A stretch of 5,270 nt of DNA from an uncultured Nitrosotalea sp. (GTDB lineage Archaea > Thermoproteota > Nitrososphaeria > Nitrososphaerales > Nitrosopumilaceae). Below are positions 1 through 3,177 of the stretch, piece by piece. The stretch spans positions 1-5,270 of the forward strand of contig CAMLDG010000044.1 of the NCBI GenBank assembly GCA_946478655.1. The letters run 5' to 3'. Made by a program: the position numbers and the translations under genes. Within the stretch, counting starts at the first letter, position 1, and the number at the start of each line of letters is the position of its first letter. The notes under the pieces are model-generated. The model worked only from the letters and a program-made list of their open reading frames with translations. It was not told the origin of the DNA and searched no databases.

Positions 1-1
1 A

Positions 2-58
2 AAAAGATTTGGTATGGAAATCAAGATGACAGACATGATGAAAGTAGCAAAAGCCTAG
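2..58 (+). CDS. 3' end of an unidentified gene, truncated by the window edge
   Basis: Frame 2 is open from the left edge to a TAG at 56-58 and gives an 18-residue tail ending MTDMMKVAKA. The tail mixes Lys/Glu with Met/Val/Ile, as an amphipathic C-terminal helix would. The stop falls 2 bp before the stop codon of the minus-strand YkgJ-like gene, which is the spacing expected of two convergent genes. Too little is visible to assign a family. Frame 1 is also open, to a TGA at 103-105, but it would overlap the neighbouring gene antisense and has a less protein-like composition, so frame 2 is preferred. Both the reality of the gene and its frame are inference. Confidence 0.4.
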   Translation, partial: KRFGMEIKMTDMMKVAKA

Positions 59-60
59 AA

Positions 61-759
61 TCACATACTTACATAGCCAAAATTTTCTCTTGTTGTTCTA
101 TTTGAATTCATGGTATAATCATAAATCATTTTAGAATAATCCACCAGAACACTTTTCATGTCATCATGAGATTTTGCAAAGTAAAACCCAGGACAGTCAC
201 CTGTAAATTGAAACGTAGCATGAACTCTGACTTTGCCTTTTTCATTTTCAAGCCATGATGAGAATGGGTACAGGTAACACACTCCAGGTCTAGAAGGGTG
301 CAATCCACAATAGCCCTTGTCATCAAGAAACCTACATTTTACATAGGTCCCGTCTTCTGATTCTTTCTCATCTTCTTTACGTTTTAGATTTATCATGGTC
401 ATGACCACAGGGTTTCCGGTAGGCCCCTTTTCTTCCCATGTAGCTATGTTGGTCTCCTTTTTTACAAAATCAGATATTTTGTCATACTTTAGATTTTTAC
501 TTATTGTTATCAGATCATTACTTGTAAGCGGCAACCTACCTTGTCTGTTACAGCAATTATGGCAATCAGGCCAATAACATTTCCACAAGACATAACCATT
601 TTCATCTTGCAGGTATGGAATATGAAAAATTACATCGTTTACCTTTATCTGAAAATCTGAAACATTTGTTTTTTTACCCAAGATAAAATCCTGGATTATT
701 GGTTCGATCTTCCAGTCTTTTGATAATAGTTCTAAGGCCTCTTCAATATTTGATTTCAT
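61..759 (-). CDS. YkgJ-family cysteine-cluster protein (putative zinc/iron-chelating)
   Basis: This 232-residue protein is probably cytosolic; no signal peptide or membrane helix is visible. Its conserved cysteines match the YkgJ/UPF0153 pattern, a putative Zn- or Fe-S-chelating domain. The first cluster is C61, C66, C69-C70, followed by a polar stretch ending LPLTSNDL (77-83 region). The second is C142, C151, H154, R157-P158 and C161, followed by a YPF, and a last cysteine lies in GDCPGF (C189). The family is known for its spaced CxxCxxCC-type cluster and the later HPxRPxxC(x)xYP segment, but no reaction is firmly established, so the metal and role stay open. ATG at 757-759 is chosen as the start; a TTG lies one codon upstream (760-762) and would add one residue. 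Neither start has a Shine-Dalgarno motif, which suggests a leaderless mRNA. The gene is divergent from the 106-residue gene and convergent with the partial gene on its other side. Confidence 0.85.
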   Translation of the reverse strand: MKSNIEEALELLSKDWKIEPIIQDFILGKKTNVSDFQIKVNDVIFHIPYLQDENGYVLWKCYWPDCHNCCNRQGRLPLTSNDLITISKNLKYDKISDFVKKETNIATWEEKGPTGNPVVMTMINLKRKEDEKESEDGTYVKCRFLDDKGYCGLHPSRPGVCYLYPFSSWLENEKGKVRVHATFQFTGDCPGFYFAKSHDDMKSVLVDYSKMIYDYTMNSNRTTRENFGYVSM

Positions 760-761
760 CA

Positions 762-773
762 ACTAATAAATTG
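762..773 (+). promoter_or_regulatory. Candidate TATA box of the 106-residue gene, in a divergent spacer
   Basis: The two divergent genes leave only about 40 bp (760-799) for both promoters. On the plus strand, TAATAAAT at 764-771 is centred about 32 bp before the ATG at 800. A start site about 26 bp downstream of the box would give a leader of only a few bases, in keeping with the absence of a Shine-Dalgarno motif. The minus-strand gene has only a weak A-rich candidate (TTCAAAAAG, about 782-790) at the right distance. This is inferred from spacing and base composition alone. Confidence 0.35.
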
Positions 774-799
774 AGATCAGAACTTTTTGAACGTTATCA

Positions 800-1120
800 A
801 TGCTAGAAGAAAAGGGAAAGTATGCCTCTGCCACGCAGAATCGAAGATTTGTCTGGGAAAAAGTCATGTGGCCATTAGTCTTAGAGTTGAATGCAATCAG
901 TTTTACCAGTCAACAATACAAAAAGCGACGTGACCAGGTATGCAAAGAGCTTAGCATACCAGCTTCTAAAATTGCAGGAGGTTTTGTGTCGTTGTTGTTA
1001 AAAGGAATTTTATACAAAGAAAATGATCTTTACTCCATTCATTACAGATTGATTCCCTACATGAGACTTGGTGCAAATTGTGATTATGCCACAGCAGTCC
1101 GTGAGGCTAGTACAAAATAA
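800..1120 (+). CDS. Unrecognised 106-residue protein, possible small winged-helix protein
   Basis: I do not recognise this family. The protein is soluble and basic, with no signal peptide or membrane segment. Residues 15-32 (RRFVWEKVMWPLVLELNA) look like an aromatic-rich helix. Residues 35-51 (FTSQQYKKRRDQVCKEL) look like a charged helix. Residues 52-71 run SIPASKIAGGFVSLLLKGIL and are followed by a short hydrophobic, strand-like YKENDLYSIHYRLIPYM (72-88). Helix, turn, helix and beta-hairpin in this order would suit a winged helix-turn-helix, with the SKIAGGFVSLLLKG helix as recognition helix; this is pattern-based inference. The ATG at 800 is the first start in the frame and has no Shine-Dalgarno motif, while a TATA-like box lies at leaderless spacing. 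The gene lies upstream of tRNA-Gln on the same strand, and its stop codon overlaps the tRNA promoter. Codon use and composition look like those of its neighbours. The frame is well supported by length and position; the function is unknown. Confidence 0.7.
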   Translation: MLEEKGKYASATQNRRFVWEKVMWPLVLELNAISFTSQQYKKRRDQVCKELSIPASKIAGGFVSLLLKGILYKENDLYSIHYRLIPYMRLGANCDYATAVREASTK

Positions 1121-1126
1121 TATATT
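1116..1126 (+). promoter_or_regulatory. TATA box of the tRNA-Gln gene
   Basis: AATAATATATT overlaps the TAA stop (1118-1120) of the upstream gene. Its centre is about 30 bp before the mature 5' end of the tRNA, so a start site about 26 bp downstream would give a leader of only a few bases. Archaeal tRNA genes are transcribed by the single RNAP from such TATA elements. The position and the 8-base A/T core are seen in the sequence; the activity is inferred. Confidence 0.55.
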
Positions 1127-1173
1127 CTCAAGAAATACCAGTCGTCTCGGTAGCCCGATAGTCTAGTGGCCAA

Positions 1174-1188
1174 ACAATTTTGGGTTAG
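1174..1188 (+). other. tRNA intron 1, D-loop (between positions 21 and 22)
   Basis: The unspliced D loop would be 24 nt, so about 15 nt must be extra. Cutting after A1173 and after G1188 fits an archaeal bulge-helix-bulge. GGCC (1168-1171) pairs with GGTT (1183-1186) as a 4-bp central helix with two G-C and two G-U pairs. The flanking bulges are exactly three bases each, AA|A and AG|G, cut after the second base. The inner helix (C1175-G1182, A1176-T1181) and the outer helix are weak. The spliced loop AGTGGCCAA resembles archaeal GGCCAA-type D loops. Excision of 1170-1184 is a possible alternative. Confidence 0.65.
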
Positions 1189-1204
1189 GGATCTCAGGCT
1201 CTGG

Positions 1205-1219
1205 ATCTTATGAGAGGAC
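1205..1219 (+). other. tRNA intron 2, canonical site (between positions 37 and 38)
   Basis: The anticodon stem TCAGG/CCTGG encloses 22 nt (1199-1220) rather than 7, so 15 nt must be removed. Cutting after G1204 and after C1219 leaves CTCTGGA, with U33, anticodon CUG, G37 and A38. The central helix CTCT (1199-1202) pairs with AGAG (1213-1216). The 5' bulge is GG|A, and the 3' side has four unpaired bases (GACA) rather than three, so this is a relaxed motif, which crenarchaeal/thaumarchaeal-type splicing endonucleases are known to accept. An overlapping hairpin, TCTCA (1192-1196) with TGAGA (1211-1215), could compete in the precursor. Confidence 0.75.
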
Positions 1220-1254
1220 ACCTGGGGACGGCAGTTCGAATCTGCCTCGGGCTA

Positions 1255-1280
1255 TCTATATTTTTAAAAACAATTTTTTG
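1255..1280. terminator. Bidirectional T-rich terminator between tRNA-Gln and rps7
   Basis: This 26-bp spacer lies between two converging transcripts. The plus strand carries TTTTT at 1261-1265 and TTTTTT at 1274-1279 just after the tRNA. The minus strand carries TTGTTTTT (1273 down to 1266) just after the rps7 stop. Archaeal RNAP terminates at oligo-T tracts with no need for a hairpin, so one short spacer can serve both sides. There is no GC-rich stem. Confidence 0.55.
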
Positions 1281-1880
1281 CTATCTAGAAGCCATTGCTA
1301 TTCTTTCTAGCTCATTTTTCTTCTTAACAGAAGGTGCATTCATGTCATTTGCAGAAGCAAGTATCAAGTGTTCTGCAAGATTTTCCTCAACTGCTTTAGG
1401 ATTAGAAAATGATGCGTCTCTGACACCTTCGGCAATGAATCTTAATGCCAAGTCTACTCTTCGCAATGGTGCAACATCTACGGATACGTGATATACAGTT
1501 CCACCATATACTATTCTAGTAGTATCTTCATTTGGTGCAGAGTGTTCTACAGCTCTAATCAAAACTTCGACTGGATTTTTGCCAGTTTTTAGGTATATGA
1601 TATCAAATGCTGCCTTGACAGTATTGATTGCTCGAATTTTCTTTCCGCCCATTCTACCTGTGTTTTTGGCATACTTCTTTCCAAAGTGAGATAGTTTGTT
1701 GATCAATCTTTCAGCAATGTTAACTTCAGCCTTGTTGAATCTTTTAAGGGCTGATCTACCAAATGACAATGGTATGATCTCTTGTTTTAGAGATATTACA
1801 TTTTTCAATCCTGGATCTTTAATATCGATATTAGAAATGTCCCATTTTCTGAAAAGTAAAAGGTTTTGTGTTTCAGTCAT
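1281..1880 (-). CDS. rps7: Small ribosomal subunit protein uS7
   Basis: uS7 binds the 3' major domain of 16S rRNA and helps nucleate assembly of the 30S head near the E site and mRNA exit. The 199-residue length is normal for the archaeal/eukaryotic form, which has an N-terminal extension (here about residues 1-45, starting MTETQNLLLFRKWD). The core is easily recognised: GRMGGKK (75-81), TGKNPVEVLIRAVEHSAP (99-116), the hairpin-type RIVYGGTVYHVSVDVAPLRR (122-141), and the helix LALRFIAEGVRDAS (144-157). The ATG at 1878-1880 has AAGGAG 7 nt upstream, inside the last codons of rps12, and only 3 bp separate the two genes, so they are co-transcribed. It is the last gene of the operon here; a convergent tRNA follows, and there is no elongation factor 1-alpha gene. 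Confidence 0.97.
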   Translation of the reverse strand: MTETQNLLLFRKWDISNIDIKDPGLKNVISLKQEIIPLSFGRSALKRFNKAEVNIAERLINKLSHFGKKYAKNTGRMGGKKIRAINTVKAAFDIIYLKTGKNPVEVLIRAVEHSAPNEDTTRIVYGGTVYHVSVDVAPLRRVDLALRFIAEGVRDASFSNPKAVEENLAEHLILASANDMNAPSVKKKNELERIAMASR

Positions 1881-1883
1881 TTT

Positions 1884-2321
1884 CTATCTCCTTGGTTTTT
1901 CCTTCTTTCCGTAAACAAGTTCCTTAAGTGAAGTTCCATTTACCTTGAAAACCTTCCACCTTACACCAGGAATATCACCAAGAGCTCCTCCCATGGATGC
2001 GCCCATGCCTTCTACATGTACCTCATCGTGTTCATCAACAAAGTTGAGTGCACCGTCACGAGGAAGGAATGCTGTAACTGTTTTACCATTTTTTATCAGT
2101 TGTACTCTAACACATTTTCTTACAGCAGAGTTTGGCTGTTTTGCTTCAATTCCAACTTTTTCTAAAACTATACCTCTAGCTTGTGGAGCTCCTCCAAGTG
2201 GGCTTGCTTTTCTGTCAAGTCCTAGTTCTCTTCTCTTATAGGTACCAATTGACCACTTTTGTCGTTTTCTCTTATCTTTGAGAACTCTTCCTGCAAATAG
2301 ACCTAGAGGTGATTTTGCCAT
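1884..2321 (-). CDS. rps12: Small ribosomal subunit protein uS12
   Basis: uS12 sits at the decoding centre of the 30S subunit and affects accuracy of tRNA selection. The 145-residue length fits the archaeal/eukaryotic type (eukaryotic S23). Family marks are the basic N-terminus with RKRQKW (18-23), [20 protein letters not shown] (40-59), the decoding-site loop [10 protein letters not shown] (61-70), [20 protein letters not shown] (82-101), and [15 protein letters not shown] (115-129). Pro63 in the PNSA loop corresponds to the universally conserved proline. The ATG at 2319-2321 is supported by GGAG at 2330-2333, 8 nt upstream, in the final Met-Glu codons of nusA. The gap to nusA is 5 bp and to rps7 3 bp, so translation is probably coupled along the operon. 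Confidence 0.97.
   Translation of the reverse strand: MAKSPLGLFAGRVLKDKRKRQKWSIGTYKRRELGLDRKASPLGGAPQARGIVLEKVGIEAKQPNSAVRKCVRVQLIKNGKTVTAFLPRDGALNFVDEHDEVHVEGMGASMGGALGDIPGVRWKVFKVNGTSLKELVYGKKEKPRR
1888..1893 (-). promoter_or_regulatory. Shine-Dalgarno site for rps7, inside the end of rps12
   Basis: On the minus strand AAGGAG ends 7 nt before the rps7 ATG and lies in the final Pro-Arg-Arg codons of rps12. This site fixes the rps7 start and implies ribosome re-initiation directly after rps12. Confidence 0.75.
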
Positions 2322-2326
2322 ACCAT

Positions 2327-2818
2327 TTACTCCATTATTTTCTCCGGACTTTGAATAAGAACACTAGAAATTTGAAAGTATCTCTTTGCTAATAGTCTTG
2401 CTTTTTCGGCATTACGTCCTTCTCTACCTACTACAATTCCTTTCTTTTTTGCATCAACTAGAATGATTGCTTGAAGTGAGCCATCAAGTCTCTTGTTTAT
2501 TTTTACTTCAGAGACTAATTTTGGATTGAGCATGTTTTTCAGAAATTCTGCTGGTTCTTCAGAATATTCTACAAGTTCAACATTTCTTTTTACCACGTTT
2601 TGTAAATTCTTAATCGTAGAACCGCCCTTTCCAATGGCTAACCCCATTTTACCATGATTTACCACAAATATTACTCGGTCTTGTTTTTCGTCCTCAATAC
2701 AGTCTCGTGCTGTAGCTCCGGTCACATTCTGAAAAAGCGACATTAGCTTTATTTGATCTGTTGAGAGTTTGATTGTTTCCGTCATACCGTTTTTAAACTC
2801 GATCTCTTGGTGGGACAT
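2327..2818 (-). CDS. nusA: Archaeal NusA-like transcription factor with two KH domains
   Basis: Archaeal NusA is an RNA-binding protein made only of the two KH domains of bacterial NusA, and lacks its RNAP-binding N-terminal domain. It is thought to act in transcription elongation or termination. Residues 17-42 ([13 protein letters not shown], then [11 protein letters not shown]) are the usual opening. KH1 has its binding loop at [17 protein letters not shown] (56-72, GKGG at 63-66). KH2 has [19 protein letters not shown] (125-143, GREG at 131-134). The start is uncertain. The ATG at 2818 gives 163 residues, about 10-20 more than is usual; an internal Met12 (ATG at 2783-2785, MTETIKLS) gives a more typical 152. 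Neither has a clear Shine-Dalgarno motif. The 41-bp gap to rpl30e is the largest in the operon. The position between rpl30e and rps12 is the standard archaeal order. Confidence 0.93.
   Translation of the reverse strand: MSHQEIEFKNGMTETIKLSTDQIKLMSLFQNVTGATARDCIEDEKQDRVIFVVNHGKMGLAIGKGGSTIKNLQNVVKRNVELVEYSEEPAEFLKNMLNPKLVSEVKINKRLDGSLQAIILVDAKKKGIVVGREGRNAEKARLLAKRYFQISSVLIQSPEKIME
2330..2333 (-). promoter_or_regulatory. Shine-Dalgarno site for rps12, inside the end of nusA
   Basis: GGAG on the minus strand is formed by the last two sense codons of nusA (ATG GAG). It lies 8 nt before the rps12 ATG and so decides that start. Confidence 0.65.
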
Positions 2819-2859
2819 TTAAATCTTGATAGATAAAATACGAGGAAAAGTACATCAGA

Positions 2860-3177
2860 TTAGTTCGTCTCTGTTTCTAGTTCTTTTGTTATTGCTTTAA
2901 GATTAGTATCGCTTAGAGTCTTAAGCGACAATGCAGAAATTCTAAACTGTGTTCCGCACAATCTACCAAGTTCTACTGATGAACCGTTATAGTGTAGAGT
3001 TGGGACTTTAGAATTTTTAGCTGCTTCTTGTATTTTTTCTAGTGTTTTTTCCTGTATAGAGTTTGACAATACTACAACCTTTGAATTTTTGATTGTACTG
3101 ATTGTCTCCTTTGTACCAAACGAGTACTTGCCATCCTCAATTGCATCTTTTATTATTTTTTCTAATAGTTTAGCCAT
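2860..3177 (-). CDS. rpl30e: Large ribosomal subunit protein eL30 (L30e)
   Basis: eL30 is an archaeal/eukaryotic-specific 50S protein of the L7Ae/L30e fold, whose members bind kink-turn-type RNA. The 105 residues match the family length. Visible family marks are the N-terminal helix (MAKLLEKIIKDAIEDGK), GTKETISTIKNSKVVVLSNS (21-40), a helix EKTLEKIQEAAKNSKVPTLHY (43-63), and the L30e segment GSSVELGRLCGTQFRISALS (65-84) corresponding to the usual ELG..CG..F.V..L. The ATG at 3175-3177 overlaps the end of rpoA by 8 bp; a GTGG about 8-10 nt upstream is a weak Shine-Dalgarno candidate, so initiation probably depends on translation of rpoA. Placement directly after the RNAP large-subunit gene is the archaeal pattern. 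Confidence 0.94.
   Translation of the reverse strand: MAKLLEKIIKDAIEDGKYSFGTKETISTIKNSKVVVLSNSIQEKTLEKIQEAAKNSKVPTLHYNGSSVELGRLCGTQFRISALSLKTLSDTNLKAITKELETETN

Larger units (their letters stand above)
1152..1254 (+). tRNA. tRNA-Gln (anticodon CUG) with two introns
   Basis: The acceptor stem AGCCCGA (1152-1158) pairs perfectly with TCGGGCT (1247-1253). The discriminator is A1254 and CCA is not encoded. The T arm is GGCAG-TTCGAAT-CTGCC (1230-1246). The D stem is GTCT (1161-1164) with GGAT (1189-1192), including two G-U pairs. The anticodon stem is TCAGG (1194-1198) with CCTGG (1221-1225). The variable loop is GGAC. The genomic span is 103 nt, too long for a class I tRNA; removing two 15-nt introns (1174-1188 and 1205-1219) leaves a standard 73 nt. 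The spliced D loop is AGTGGCCAA, with G18-G19 and A21. The spliced anticodon loop is CTCTGGA, so the anticodon is CUG and reads CAG codons. The A1-U72 pair fits archaeal tRNA-Gln, which is made from Glu-tRNA by GatDE. A TATA box precedes the gene and a T-run follows it. Confidence 0.88.

Noticed and set aside
35..41. ATGATGA resembling the C box of a C/D guide RNA, also seen on the minus strand near 163-171
   Set aside because: No D box (CTGA) or C'/D' pair lies at a suitable distance, and both sites are within coding sequence.
1..105. Frame 1 open to a TGA at 103-105 as the gene entering from the left
   Set aside because: It would overlap the YkgJ-like gene by over 40 bp antisense, and its residues look less protein-like than frame 2, which stops neatly at 58.
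395..577. 60-codon plus-strand open frame opposite the YkgJ-like gene
   Set aside because: It is antisense to a gene with a clear conserved cysteine pattern and has no promoter or ribosome site.
1170..1184. Alternative D-loop intron that removes the CCAAA-CAAT-TTTGG hairpin
   Set aside because: It also leaves a 9-base loop, but no 3-4-3 bulge-helix-bulge forms and position 21 would be G; cutting at 1174-1188 gives both the motif and A21.
1210..1491. Open frame on the plus strand of 93 codons
   Set aside because: It begins inside tRNA-Gln and runs antisense through the well-supported rps7 gene; its composition is that of a complement strand.
1696..2241. Plus-strand open frames opposite rps7 and rps12
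   Set aside because: They are antisense to highly conserved ribosomal protein genes and have no start signals or recognisable motifs.
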